NCBI GenBank assembly: GCA_016706275.1 | Contig: JADJJY010000003.1 | Span: 62,001 to 126,000 of the forward strand | Direction of reading: 5' to 3' | Length of the DNA: 64,000 nucleotides | Source of the DNA: Chloracidobacterium sp. | GTDB lineage: Bacteria; Acidobacteriota; Blastocatellia; Pyrinomonadales; Pyrinomonadaceae | Shown here: positions 18,992 through 28,632 of the stretch, piece after piece | Layout of the letters: the number at the start of each line of letters is the position of its first letter | Numbering within the stretch: the stretch's first letter is position 1 | Position numbers and translations under genes: made by a program | The notes under the pieces: model-generated | What the model was told of the DNA's origin: nothing | The model's database searches: none | The model's input: only the letters and a program-made list of their open reading frames with translations

Positions 18992-20319
18992 TTCTTTATT
19001 AGTTCGGGCGAATTTGTAGCCCGCATGATCTCAATGTTTGCGATGTATGTTTCGAGTTCGGCATCGATCAATTCGTTTTCCACATCTAGAAATCGCCGCT
19101 GCTCGGCAATGTAGTCAAGCAAACTTCTCGAACCAAGTTCGTAGGTTTGCCAAATTACCTGCAAATTAGAATTTGCTTGATCGCGGACGCCGTTTTGAAA
19201 GATCGACAATGACCGCGCCGCACGGTTATATCGAGCGACGGCCACGGCAACTTCGCGCTGGATAGTAAGTCCGCCAAACTCAACCCGTCTCTGAGCCGCT
19301 TCTCGCTCGAATTTTGCGGCTTCGACCGCACCTTGATTTCGGTTGAGTAGCGGAAGATCGATCTCGACCCCAAAAGTGAAAAAGTGAAAGACATCCTGTA
19401 TCGGACGAAGAAGGCCCAGGTCGTCGACCCCGCTGAGCATAAAGCCCGTATTCATCCGCTGATAACCAGCTTTTACGCCGGCATCGAGTCGGCCTTCGGA
19501 CTTTGCCTGTTCGATCTTTGCGATCGCAAGTTGTTCCATTGTCCTTGCTCCCCGCAGATCCGGACGTTCACGCAAGGCGTAATAGGTCGAGCCGGAAACC
19601 GAAGGTGGCGTTGCGATAAGGTCGTTGAAATCGCCGCGAAGACTCAGCGGTTCTTCCGGCTTCATCCCGATCATATTGCGAAGTTCGAACATTGCCGTCT
19701 CGACCTTTCCTTCTGCGGTTTCCCGGATCGATTGCAGCCGATTTACCTCGACAAGGAAAATGTTTTGTTCGAGCGGTGCGGTCTTTCCTTCGGCAACTCT
19801 AGCCGCAACCAATTCATAGCCTTGCTTTGTCGCCGCTAAGGTCTTTTCGGTAATGTCCAGCTTTTTGATCGCTGCCAACGCCTCACCGAATTTGACCCTC
19901 ACCTCTGACGCAAGAAGCCGTTCCTGATTCTCAAATGCAGCCTCGCGGATCTCCAATTCGCGTTGGGCAACGGCGATCCGTGCCGCCCTACGGCCACCAA
20001 GCTCAAGAGGCAGCACAACCTCAGCCATTTGGTTATTGTCAGCACCACCTATCTGCTTGGCGCCGCTGAGATCGAGTTTTGGATTTGGCCGCAAACCAGC
20101 TTGTTTGACCAATGCACGAGCGGCTTCGACTTCTTTCCGCATTGCCTGAAACTCACCATTGTTGTCGAGTGCTTGGGCAACAGCTTGGTCGGCGGTCATG
20201 CCTCCGATCTGGTCACGATAGCGAGTCGTGCTATCAGGCGTCGGCGTCGGTGCCTGCGCCGAGACACCCACGAAAGCGAGGGTCAAAATAAAGCCGATAT
20301 GGAGAATTCTTAACATCAA
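18988..20319 (-). CDS. TolC-family outer-membrane efflux channel (CusC-like)
   Basis: 443 residues with a signal peptide (ILHIGFILTLAFVGVSAQ). The repeated helical halves begin MTADQAVAQALDNNGEFQAM and VSGSTYYALRERPDLRGART. ARALVKQAGLRPNPKLDLS and EVVLPLELGGRRAARIAVAQ are typical of heavy-metal efflux (CzcC/CusC) channels. It forms the trimeric outer-membrane duct of the tripartite pump. It starts two bases beyond the cupredoxin gene stop and overlaps the adaptor gene by four bases, so it is translationally coupled. Confidence 0.9.
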   Translation of the reverse strand: MMLRILHIGFILTLAFVGVSAQAPTPTPDSTTRYRDQIGGMTADQAVAQALDNNGEFQAMRKEVEAARALVKQAGLRPNPKLDLSGAKQIGGADNNQMAEVVLPLELGGRRAARIAVAQRELEIREAAFENQERLLASEVRVKFGEALAAIKKLDITEKTLAATKQGYELVAARVAEGKTAPLEQNIFLVEVNRLQSIRETAEGKVETAMFELRNMIGMKPEEPLSLRGDFNDLIATPPSVSGSTYYALRERPDLRGARTMEQLAIAKIEQAKSEGRLDAGVKAGYQRMNTGFMLSGVDDLGLLRPIQDVFHFFTFGVEIDLPLLNRNQGAVEAAKFEREAAQRRVEFGGLTIQREVAVAVARYNRAARSLSIFQNGVRDQANSNLQVIWQTYELGSRSLLDYIAEQRRFLDVENELIDAELETYIANIEIMRATNSPELIKK

Positions 20320-20320
20320 A

Positions 20321-20728
20321 TCACTGCACTACTAGCTTTCCGCGCATCATGTTCATCCCACACGTAAAGTTAAATTCACCGGATCGTTTTGGGGTAAAGC
20401 TGACTGCGATCGGGGTGTTCAACGGCAAGGAACGGTTTATGCCGTATGCCGGGATCACGACCTCGGTCGCACAGGTGGCGTCGGTTTGCCTTAAGAATGT
20501 GATCCTAGTCGGGACACCGCGACGCAAGACAATGCGGGTTCGCGAATAGCCTTGATCGGTTATCACGACACGTGCCGTTTGCAGCTTTGGTTTCTGATTC
20601 ATTGCCCGTGCCTGAGCGTGCGTCTGAATTGTCATCGCTAACACAAACAGTAACGGCAAAACTATCGAATTAATATATTTTTGTTTCTTTCTCATACTCT
20701 TTTTTAACTGCCTTAATGCTGATTTCAT
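20321..20728 (-). CDS. Periplasmic cupredoxin-like copper-binding protein
   Basis: 135 residues from the ATG at 20728, which overlaps the pump gene stop (ATGA). The N-terminal signal (KYINSIVLPLLFVLAMTIQTHAQ) is followed by a plastocyanin-like beta-sandwich. It has TRIVLRRGVPTRITFLRQTD, CATEVVIPAYGINRSLPLNT and a C-terminal metal-site segment FTCGMNMMRGKLVV, where Cys and Met residues would bind copper. It probably passes periplasmic Cu to the CusA/CusB pump, by inference from operon position. Confidence 0.85.
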   Translation of the reverse strand: MKSALRQLKKSMRKKQKYINSIVLPLLFVLAMTIQTHAQARAMNQKPKLQTARVVITDQGYSRTRIVLRRGVPTRITFLRQTDATCATEVVIPAYGINRSLPLNTPIAVSFTPKRSGEFNFTCGMNMMRGKLVVQ

Positions 20729-23700
20729 GATGTAGCTTCCTTTTTGAGTTCCCGTTTGCGCAACCAATAGAAGATCACGGGCGTGACGATCAGCACGTGC
20801 AGGAGGCTCGAAACCATTCCTCCAAAAACCGGCGTCGCCAGCGGCCTCATTACTTCAGACCCAGCTCCGGTGCTCCACATGATGGGCAAGAGCCCGGCAA
20901 CAATGGTCATTACGGTCATGACTTTGGGACGAAGACGAAGCAAAGCTCCTTCGGTGACTGCTTCGAGCAACGATTCCCTATCAAGCTGTCCAACCTCCTT
21001 TGTCTTACGTCTAACCGCCTCTTCGAGATAAACGACCATTACAATTGTCGTCTGTACCGCTGCTCCAAAAAGGGCGATAAAGCCAACCCATACCGCGACC
21101 GAAAAGTTGTACTGCAGCATCCAGAGCAGGTAAAAACCGCCGGTCAGAGCGAAAGGCACGGCTAGCAGAATATGAGCCGCTTCGAGGAACGAGTGATAGG
21201 TAATGTAGAGCGTGGCAAAGATGATAAGCAGAACGATCGGGATCACGATCATCAACCGCTGGCGGGCACGTTCCTGGTTTTCATATTGGCCGCTCCATGT
21301 TATGTAGTAACCCGCAGGCATCCCAACCTTGTCCCGAATCGCAACCTTAGCTTCCTCCACGAAACTTCCGATATCGCGACCGCGGATGTTAAGCAGAACT
21401 GTGCCGCGAAGTAGGCCGTTCTCGCTTTGGATCATTGACGGGCCTTCCATCTTGCGAATGTCGGCTAACTGCGAAAGTGGGATCGCCCCTCCACTCGGAG
21501 AGGTTATCGGTATCTGACCGATCGCGTCCGAAGACGAACGGTATTCGGGAGCATACCTTACACGAATCGGAAATCGCCGCCGCCCTTCGATCGTCACGGT
21601 CAGATTTGTTTCGCCAATTCCTTTTTCGATCACATCCTGAATGGTCGCGACATCAATGCCATAACGGGCCGCCGCCGTGCGGTCAATATCAATATCAAGG
21701 TAAGGTGCTCCGCCGATCCGCTCTGGATAAACGTCCGCCGCTCCGGGCACATCCTTAACCACCGTCGCAATCTGTCTCGCAGTTTCTTCCAAGGTATCGA
21801 GATCGTTGCCGAATATTTTAATGCCGACCTGTGAACGGATACCGGTGGAAAGCATTTCGATGCGGTTGATGATCGGCTGCGTCCAGATGTTTGTCACGCC
21901 CGGCATCCTGGTCGCCTCGTCCATTTCGGCGATCAGTTTCTCCCGCGTCATCCCATCACGCCACTGATCTTCGGGCTTCAGATGGATGATGGTTTCGTTC
22001 ATGTTTATCGGTGAGGGATCGGTCGAGGTTTCGGCGCGTCCGGCTTTCCCGACCGCCCACTCAACCTCGGGAAAGGACTTTAAGATCTCGTCTTGCTTGC
22101 TCAGAATTCTGGTCGCCTCGTCCAGTGAAATTGCGGGATCGGTCACCGGCATGTACAGCAGGTCGCCTTCATTTAAGGGAGGCATGAACTCGCTGCCGAT
22201 CTGAGTCGCGACGATCATTGCGCCGGAGAAGAACGCCAGAGCGAGCAGAACCGTGGCGAGCCGATTCCGGAGCGCGATGAGCAGCATTGGCTTATACACT
22301 CGGCGCAAAAAGCGCATGATCGGATTCCACTCTTCGGGCCGCAGTTTCCCGCCGAGCAGATAGCCGCACAAAACGGGGATGAGCGTGACAGCGATTATCG
22401 CCGCCGCGATCATCGCAAAGGTTTTCGTGAACGCCAGCGGATGAAAAAGCTTTCCTTCTTGTCCAGTTAATGCAAAGACGGGGATAAAGGCGATAACAAT
22501 GATCGCTATCGACGCGACGATCGGGCGCCCGACCATCTTTGTCGCTTCCAGCACTATCTCCCAAACACGCTTTCTGTCCGTAAAGCTCACTCCCTCTTTC
22601 TCGATCGCCCGATATGCATTTTCAGTCACGACAATTCCAGCATCTACGAGGTCTGAAACCGCGATCGCGATACCGGCAAGCGACATGATGTTTGACGTGA
22701 TCCCAAAGATATACATCAAGAGGAACGCGGCGAGTGCGGCAAGCAAAAGGGGTATCGTAACTATCAGGGTCGAACGAAAATGAGCGAGGAATATCAGATT
22801 GACAAGTGTTACGAGGATGAACTCCTCGGTCAATGCCCATGTTAGGGTGTTGGCTGTGCGATTGATCAGATCCGTGCGGTCGTAAAATGAGACCAGCCGA
22901 ACGCCGGGCGGCAAACCCGGTTTGATCTCCTCGATCTTTTTCTTGACGTTCTCGATCGCCTCCAGAGCGCTGATGCCGTAGCGCATAATGACGACACCCC
23001 CGACCGCTTCCTTGCCGTTTTTATCAAGCGAGCCTGTCCGAAAGGCGTTGCCGAGCTTGACCTCGCCCAGGTTACGAACGTAGATCGGAGTTCCGTTCTG
23101 AGAGCCGACGACGATATTTTCGACATCCGCGACCGATTCGACAAGACCGATACCGCGGACAACGGCCCATTCGCCCCCTTGTTCGACAACATTACCGCCG
23201 ATATTGTTATTCGACCGTTCAACCGCCTCGACGACCGTGGATAACGGCATGTTGTAAGCACGCAGCTTATTCGGGTCTATGTCTACTTGATACTGCTGGA
23301 CAAAGCCGCCGACCGTCGCGACCTCGGCGATCCCCGGCGTTGAATTTAGCTGATAACGCACGAACCAGTCCTGCAGCGTGCGCAGATCACGCAAGCTCAT
23401 GTCGTCCGATTCGAGCGTATACCAGTAAACCTGCCCAAGACCCGTTGCGTCGGGGCCAAGGGTTGGCACGACGCCGGCCGGAAGCTGTTTTGAAACGAGA
23501 TTCAAACGTTCCAGAACCCGTGTCCGCGCCCAATAAAGGTCAATATTATCTTCAAAGATAATATTGACCATCGAAAAGCTGAACGCAGAACTCGCCCTCA
23601 CTGTACGGACGCCCGGCAGTCCCTGAAGGCTCGTCACAAGGGGATAAGTAACCTGGTCCTCGACCTCTCGCGGTGAACGGCCCGCCCAATCCGTAAAAAC

Positions 23701-23844
23701 TATGACCTGGTTATCCGAAAGGTCCGGGATGGCATCGATCGGGGTCTTTACAAGCGCGTAATAGCCCGCTAACGCCAAAGCGATATAGATCGCAATGACG
23801 ATTACCCGGTTCTTTAGCGACCATTCGATAAGCCAATTAATCAT
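20725..23844 (-). CDS. cusA: Heavy-metal RND efflux pump, copper/silver type (CusA-like)
   Basis: About 1,039 residues from the ATG at 23844 (MINWLIEWSLKNR), preferred because family members begin this way; an in-frame ATG at 23865 would add seven residues. There are twelve membrane segments and two large periplasmic loops. The signatures are TPIDAIPDLSDNQVIVFTDW, GRSPREVEDQVTYPLV and AGIAIAVSDLVDAGIVVTEN. Three methionines match the CusA copper site by position: in GDLLYMPV, in INMNETIIHL and in RIEMLSTGIRS. This points to Cu(I)/Ag(I) rather than Zn/Co. It works with the adaptor and channel encoded downstream. Confidence 0.92.
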   Translation of the reverse strand: MINWLIEWSLKNRVIVIAIYIALALAGYYALVKTPIDAIPDLSDNQVIVFTDWAGRSPREVEDQVTYPLVTSLQGLPGVRTVRASSAFSFSMVNIIFEDNIDLYWARTRVLERLNLVSKQLPAGVVPTLGPDATGLGQVYWYTLESDDMSLRDLRTLQDWFVRYQLNSTPGIAEVATVGGFVQQYQVDIDPNKLRAYNMPLSTVVEAVERSNNNIGGNVVEQGGEWAVVRGIGLVESVADVENIVVGSQNGTPIYVRNLGEVKLGNAFRTGSLDKNGKEAVGGVVIMRYGISALEAIENVKKKIEEIKPGLPPGVRLVSFYDRTDLINRTANTLTWALTEEFILVTLVNLIFLAHFRSTLIVTIPLLLAALAAFLLMYIFGITSNIMSLAGIAIAVSDLVDAGIVVTENAYRAIEKEGVSFTDRKRVWEIVLEATKMVGRPIVASIAIIVIAFIPVFALTGQEGKLFHPLAFTKTFAMIAAAIIAVTLIPVLCGYLLGGKLRPEEWNPIMRFLRRVYKPMLLIALRNRLATVLLALAFFSGAMIVATQIGSEFMPPLNEGDLLYMPVTDPAISLDEATRILSKQDEILKSFPEVEWAVGKAGRAETSTDPSPINMNETIIHLKPEDQWRDGMTREKLIAEMDEATRMPGVTNIWTQPIINRIEMLSTGIRSQVGIKIFGNDLDTLEETARQIATVVKDVPGAADVYPERIGGAPYLDIDIDRTAAARYGIDVATIQDVIEKGIGETNLTVTIEGRRRFPIRVRYAPEYRSSSDAIGQIPITSPSGGAIPLSQLADIRKMEGPSMIQSENGLLRGTVLLNIRGRDIGSFVEEAKVAIRDKVGMPAGYYITWSGQYENQERARQRLMIVIPIVLLIIFATLYITYHSFLEAAHILLAVPFALTGGFYLLWMLQYNFSVAVWVGFIALFGAAVQTTIVMVVYLEEAVRRKTKEVGQLDRESLLEAVTEGALLRLRPKVMTVMTIVAGLLPIMWSTGAGSEVMRPLATPVFGGMVSSLLHVLIVTPVIFYWLRKRELKKEATS

Positions 23845-23893
23845 AGTTTTTGAGTTGGCAGTCACATCCGTTCATGCCGACTGCCGTGTCAAC

Positions 23894-24337
23894 CTACTGC
23901 GCCACCAAAGGCAAAGACGTTTTTCCTTTTCCTGCCGAGCCTTCAAAGGTGATCTGAGCCTCCCATCCGCCAGCCATCTCGATCTTGACTTTGGCGCGAT
24001 AAACGCCGGGCGTGCCCGTGGTGGTCAAAGTTGCCGAATTGTTCATTTCCGCCATCGACCCCATCGCAGGCATCCGAAAATTGAGCGAAGCCGCGCCGAC
24101 ATCAACCGCTTTGCCCGCAGCATCGGTAAAAGAAAGCATTAGTTCCTGCTCGCCGTTTTTGAGTTTGCCCGTCTCGCTTGATAGCGTAACCGTCAGATTG
24201 TTGATCGCCCCGCTCTTGATGACTTTGCCCTGAATCGGACTGTCGCCAGTCGGCTGAGTACCGGAACTACAAGCCGCGACGAAAATGCTCATGCCCGCGA
24301 GCGTCAATAAACTAACTAATAAAAAGGTCTTTCTCAT
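23894..24337 (-). CDS. YtkA/FixH-like lipoprotein
   Basis: 147 residues. A lipoprotein signal ends at a lipobox-like VAAC (Cys22-23). An Ig-like YtkA domain follows: NNLTVTLSSETGKLKNGEQE, LSFTDAAGKAVDVG, FRMPAMGSMAEMNN, GTPGVYRAKVKIEMAGGWEA. The Met-rich MPAMGSMAEM resembles copper-binding loops in related accessory proteins. It lies about 50 bases upstream of the pump gene in the copper operon. A role as periplasmic copper carrier is inferred. Confidence 0.83.
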   Translation of the reverse strand: MRKTFLLVSLLTLAGMSIFVAACSSGTQPTGDSPIQGKVIKSGAINNLTVTLSSETGKLKNGEQELMLSFTDAAGKAVDVGAASLNFRMPAMGSMAEMNNSATLTTTGTPGVYRAKVKIEMAGGWEAQITFEGSAGKGKTSLPLVAQ

Positions 24338-24462
24338 GTTATTGTCTCCTTAAGTAAATATATTTTGACCGTCCCGACGCCTTTAACTCAGTGCGCGGGA
24401 CCACAATGAAATAGCCGCAAAGGCGCAGTTCGCCGAAAAATAGGCGCACTACACCATCGGAA

Positions 24463-24840
24463 CTAGATCAGGAACGAATTATGTTGGAGGTATTTGGGTT
24501 GGAAAGTTCGCGTCAACGTCTCGCGCAAATACTTAGGCGATACGGACGACTCGGCTTTTGCATTTGGGAACAAAGCCGCGATCTGCTCAGCAATAGACTT
24601 TGAGATCTGTGCGTTTGAGGGTGAGAAATTAAACGATGCGTTCGATGGGGTCGGAACCGATTCAGAACAGTTGACCGCACAGCATAGATCAGCTGCATTA
24701 GCCGCCGGCGACCCGTCCTTGCTTTTCGCCTTATCACAACACTTCATCATCTTGTCGTTTGGCGAATGCAATGGCGTACCTGACACAACGCCAGTGGCGA
24801 TCGCTAAGACCAAAAACAGCATTGTGAATCGCTTTACCAT
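24463..24840 (-). CDS. Small exported Cys-rich protein heading the copper operon
   Basis: 125 residues. A signal peptide (FTMLFLVLAIATGVVSG) is followed by a Cys/Met cluster (KMMKCCDKAKSK, then DLCCAVNCSE), a Ser/Asn-rich stretch, and a basic C-terminal helix (YLRETLTRTFQP). The cysteine pairs suggest thiol metal binding. It could be a Cu(I)-binding periplasmic sponge or a leader-type regulator, by inference. The family is not recognised. Confidence 0.72.
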   Translation of the reverse strand: MVKRFTMLFLVLAIATGVVSGTPLHSPNDKMMKCCDKAKSKDGSPAANAADLCCAVNCSESVPTPSNASFNFSPSNAQISKSIAEQIAALFPNAKAESSVSPKYLRETLTRTFQPKYLQHNSFLI

Positions 24841-24848
24841 CTCACCTG

Positions 24849-24878
24849 ACTATAAGTTTTGTCGGTATTTAAAGTCAA
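24849..24878 (-). promoter_or_regulatory. Candidate sigma-70 promoter of the copper efflux operon
   Basis: On the minus strand, TTGACT (24873-24878) and TATAGT (24849-24854) are 18 bases apart. The -10 box ends only 8 bases before the ATG at 24840, so the transcript would be leaderless or nearly so. Confidence 0.45.
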
Positions 24879-24974
24879 CGCTAATCTCTCGTTGCAGACT
24901 ACACTCACATTTGACGATTTTTGGAAAAAAGACTTTTTTTCACATTACCACCGTAAAGATGTTAAATGACAGCT

Positions 24975-25006
24975 AAAAAAGGCTTCGCCTATCGCGAAGC
25001 CTTTTT
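24975..25006. terminator. Bidirectional terminator downstream of gyrA
   Basis: A perfect stem (AAAAAAGGCTTCGC with GCGAAGCCTTTTT) around loop CTATC, with A-runs and T-runs on the two sides. It lies 94 bases beyond the gyrA stop and would end gyrA transcripts. Confidence 0.85.
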
Positions 25007-25099
25007 CCTATTCTTTCCGTGTTTTTCCGTTTGATCCGTGGTCGATCTTTTCGGAATTAACCACAGAACGCACGAAATGACACGGAATAAGAACCCGAT

Positions 25100-27643
25100 C
25101 TATTCGTCCTCGTCCTCCGCAGCCGCTAATAGTGATGCGGATGTTACGAGGTCTTCGTCGCCGCATTTTATTAGGGTGACGCCTTGGGCGCTGCGGCCGG
25201 TTTCGCGGATGCGGTCGACGCCGAGGCGGATGAGTTTTGCCTGTTGGGTGATGATCATGATCTCGCTGTCCTCTTCGATGGGGAACGATGCGACGACCTT
25301 GCCGGTCTTGTCGGTGGTCTTCATATTGATGACGCCGACGCCGCCGCGTTTTGTCAGGCGATAGCTGTTGACCGTGGTCTGTTTGCCAAAGCCTTTTTCG
25401 GACACGGAGAGGATCTTTTCGGTTCCCTCCTGTGACACGCTGCAAACCGAGACGACATAATCGCTGCCCCGCAGATTAACGCCCCGCACGCCGCGTGCCG
25501 CACGTCCCATCGGGCGAACGTCCGTTTCCTGAAAGCGGACAGCCATGCCGTCGTGCGTCGCGACAAATATCTGCCGCTTGCCGTCGGTGCGGATCACCTC
25601 GAGCAGCTCGTCGCCCTCGTCGATGTTGATGGCGTTGATGCCGTTGGCACGGATGTTTTGATACTCCGAAAGCAGTGTCTTTTTGATGACGCCGTGCTTA
25701 GTGACCATCGTGAGATAGACCTCTTCGCTAAAATCACGCACGGCCATTGTCGCCACCAGCTTACGCTCGCTGGATAGCTGGACCATGTTGACCACGGCTT
25801 TGCCGCGAGCGGCGGCGGCGGCCTCCGGTATCTCGTGGACCTTCATCTTAAAGACCTGGCCATCGTCCGTAAAGATCATCAACGCGTCGTGCGTCGATGC
25901 CGTAAACAGATGCTCGACAAAATCCTCGTTCTTGGCGGTGGCACCGAGACGGCCCTTGCCGCCGCGTCCCTGACGCGAATATGTCGAGACGGGCGTGCGT
26001 TTGATATAGCCGGCCTTAGTGACGGTGATGGCGACCTCTTCGTCGGCGATGAGGTCCTCGATATTAAACTCGGCGTCGGCGTCAACAATGATCGTCCGGC
26101 GAACGTCGCCGTAGACACGACGAATCTCGACCAGCTCGTCGGTGATCACCTGACGCAGAACGCTCTCGTTCGCAAGGATGTTCTCAAGCTCGGCGATGTA
26201 TTTGATGATCTCGGCGTATTCGTCGAGGATCTTTTGCCGCTCAAGCGCCGACAGGCGACGCAATTGCAGATCAAGGATCGCCTGTGCCTGTATCTCGGAA
26301 AACTCGAGGCTGCCAAGGACCTTGGTCAGTTCTTTGAGAAACACGTCCTTAGACTTTTCGCCCGTCACGCCGCGCCAAGCGGAGATCTCGGACGCGGTCT
26401 TGAGATTTGCCGTCAGCCACTGTTTTGCTTCATCCACGGAGCGCGAATTGCGGATCGTCGGGATGATGTAATCGAGGGCGTCGATCGCTTTGTTCAAACC
26501 CTCTAAGATATGCGCACGCGCCTGAGCCTTACGCAGGTCAAACTCAGTTCTGCGGCGAACCACCTCGCGGCGAAATTCGACAAATGCTTCGAGCATCTGC
26601 TTGAGCGTCAGCACTTTTGGCTGGCCGTCGACGATCGCGATGTTGATAATGCCAAACGACGACTGCATCGGCGTCAGCTTGTAGAGTTTGTTGAGGATCA
26701 CCTGCGGGATGGCGTCGCGTTTGAGCTCGATGACGACACGCATGCCCTCGCGGCTCGATTCGTCGCGGATCTCGGAGATGCCGTCGAGACGTTTTTCGTG
26801 GACAAGCTCGGCGATCTTTTCGATCAGACGGGCCTTATTGACCTGATAAGGGATCTCGGTGATGACGACGGCGTTGCGAACACGGTCGCCGCGTCCGATC
26901 TCATCGACGACGGCCTTAGCACGCATCTGGATGATGCCGCGGCCGGTTTTGTACGCGCTAACGATGCCTTCGCGGCCGTAGATAAAGCCGGCGGTCGGAA
27001 AGTCGGGGCCGGGAACGTGACGGATAAGCTCGTCAAACGATATCTCGGGGTCTTTGATAAGCGCGATCGTCGCGTCGAGCACCTCGGTCAGATTGTGCGG
27101 CGGTATCTTGGTCGCCATACCGACGGCGATGCCCTCGGAACCGTTTACCAAGAGCAGCGGAACGCGTGTCGGCAAAACCTTTGGCTCGGACAAAGATTCG
27201 TCGTAGTTTGGCTGGAAATCGACCGTCTCTTTGTTGATGTCGTCGAGTATCTCGTTCGCGATCTTTGCCAGTCGAACCTCGGTGTAACGCATCGCAGCGG
27301 CATTGTCGCCGTCGATCGAACCAAAGTTCCCTTGCCCGTCTACCAGCGGATAACGCATCGAAAAATCCTGCGCCATGCGGACGATCGAATCATAGATCGC
27401 CGAATCGCCGTGCGGGTGATATTTACCCATCACATCGCCAACAGCACGGGCCGATTTACGGTACGCCTTACCGGCGACATTTCCCTGTTCGTACATACCG
27501 AACAAAATGCGGCGGTGAACGGGTTTGAGCCCGTCGCGGACATCCGGCAAAGCCCGGCCGATGATGACGGACATGGCATAGTCGAGATACGACCGCCGCA
27601 TCTCGTCTTCGATATTGATCTGACTGCGTTCTATTGAATCCAT
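25100..27643 (-). CDS. gyrA: DNA gyrase subunit A
   Basis: 847 residues. The N-terminal breakage-reunion domain opens INIEDEMRRSYLDYAMSVII. It has the quinolone-determining region GKYHPHGDSAIYDSIVRMAQ, with the wild-type Ser and Asp at the positions of E. coli Ser83 and Asp87. The catalytic tyrosine lies in AAMRYTEVRLAK. The C-terminal beta-pinwheel carries a GyrA-box (RQGRGGKGRLGA), which supports gyrase rather than topoisomerase IV. The C-terminus is acidic (AAAEDEDE). It forms A2B2 with GyrB, introducing negative supercoils; gyrB is not in the window. Confidence 0.95.
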   Translation of the reverse strand: MDSIERSQINIEDEMRRSYLDYAMSVIIGRALPDVRDGLKPVHRRILFGMYEQGNVAGKAYRKSARAVGDVMGKYHPHGDSAIYDSIVRMAQDFSMRYPLVDGQGNFGSIDGDNAAAMRYTEVRLAKIANEILDDINKETVDFQPNYDESLSEPKVLPTRVPLLLVNGSEGIAVGMATKIPPHNLTEVLDATIALIKDPEISFDELIRHVPGPDFPTAGFIYGREGIVSAYKTGRGIIQMRAKAVVDEIGRGDRVRNAVVITEIPYQVNKARLIEKIAELVHEKRLDGISEIRDESSREGMRVVIELKRDAIPQVILNKLYKLTPMQSSFGIINIAIVDGQPKVLTLKQMLEAFVEFRREVVRRRTEFDLRKAQARAHILEGLNKAIDALDYIIPTIRNSRSVDEAKQWLTANLKTASEISAWRGVTGEKSKDVFLKELTKVLGSLEFSEIQAQAILDLQLRRLSALERQKILDEYAEIIKYIAELENILANESVLRQVITDELVEIRRVYGDVRRTIIVDADAEFNIEDLIADEEVAITVTKAGYIKRTPVSTYSRQGRGGKGRLGATAKNEDFVEHLFTASTHDALMIFTDDGQVFKMKVHEIPEAAAAARGKAVVNMVQLSSERKLVATMAVRDFSEEVYLTMVTKHGVIKKTLLSEYQNIRANGINAINIDEGDELLEVIRTDGKRQIFVATHDGMAVRFQETDVRPMGRAARGVRGVNLRGSDYVVSVCSVSQEGTEKILSVSEKGFGKQTTVNSYRLTKRGGVGVINMKTTDKTGKVVASFPIEEDSEIMIITQQAKLIRLGVDRIRETGRSAQGVTLIKCGDEDLVTSASLLAAAEDEDE

Positions 27644-27801
27644 TTGATTAAAAATCCTGCGTTTTTCCGGTTTGTATAAAGGTGTGAGGTCGTACTGTTT
27701 CTGGAAAAGTGAGCGTCTTAACTATTTCTATATTTTACAGGCTAAAAGCCTGCTTCGCAACTCGCGAAACCTCCCTGCTTCACCCGTTTTTCCGTCATTT
27801 T

Positions 27802-28614
27802 ATGTTGACCACCGAATCACAACAAACGCGTGCGATCGACCCGGCCGTATCGAGGCCCGTCGTCGAAAAAGAGAACCGTCGCATACAAAGAATTGCGCTG
27901 CCTCTGCCGGTGCGCGTTGAGGTCAAACTCGACAGTGATCTGAGCTGGTACGAAGTGACGCGATTAAATGATATCTCGGCGTTTGGTGCCGGATTTGTGC
28001 TAAAACGCCCGATCAAACGCGGCCGCCTAGTGCTGTTGACAGCCCCGATACCGCGACAGCTCAGGTCTTTTGATTACAGCGAACCGCAGTATAAGATCTG
28101 GGGCCTGGTCCGCCGCTGCATCTCGGTCGGCAAAAGCGTAAACGAACAGGAATATTCGATCGGCGTTGCCTTTACAGGCCGCAAGCCGCCCGAAGGCTAT
28201 CTCGAACACCCGTCGCGGCTCTACGACATCACCCATCGCGACGACGAAGGCCGCGGATTCTGGAGCGTGACCGATGCTGATCTGCGTGCCGATGACAGCG
28301 ATCTGCCAAAGGACCTGCGTAAACAAACGCGGTACTTTATCCCGGAGGCGCTAAAGCTCGAAAAGGTCGATGACGCGGGCAACGTCCTGTTTTCCGAATC
28401 GACCGTTACCGAAAACATCAGCCTTGGCGGAGCCGCGGTCTTTACTACACTAGACGCAACGCCCGGCACATTTGTACGCGTCACCAGCGAACGGTTTTCG
28501 GTCCAGATACTCTCGGTCGTGCGCAGCTCACGCGTCGGCCCCGATGGCATCACACGGCTGCACCTCGAATTTATCGACCGGTTTTTCCCGCTCGAAGGCG
28601 TCGTTTCCGCCTAA
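27802..28614 (+). CDS. Tandem PilZ-domain protein
   Basis: 270 residues from the ATG at 27802 (MLTTESQQT); the frame is open 31 codons further upstream without protein-like features. Two PilZ-like halves are visible. The first has RRIQRIALPLPVRVEV and NDISAFGAGFVL. The second has RKQTRYFIPEALKLEKV and ENISLGGAAVF. The N-x-S-x-x-G and upstream R-rich motifs are the usual cyclic-di-GMP contacts. It is a cytoplasmic protein of unknown output. It is divergent from gyrA and convergent with the kinase gene. Confidence 0.8.
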   Translation: MLTTESQQTRAIDPAVSRPVVEKENRRIQRIALPLPVRVEVKLDSDLSWYEVTRLNDISAFGAGFVLKRPIKRGRLVLLTAPIPRQLRSFDYSEPQYKIWGLVRRCISVGKSVNEQEYSIGVAFTGRKPPEGYLEHPSRLYDITHRDDEGRGFWSVTDADLRADDSDLPKDLRKQTRYFIPEALKLEKVDDAGNVLFSESTVTENISLGGAAVFTTLDATPGTFVRVTSERFSVQILSVVRSSRVGPDGITRLHLEFIDRFFPLEGVVSA

Positions 28615-28632
28615 TTAATTAATACAATTTAT

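Noticed and set aside
26510..27637. Long plus-strand frame opposite gyrA
   Set aside because: Shadow of gyrA codon bias; no protein-like features.
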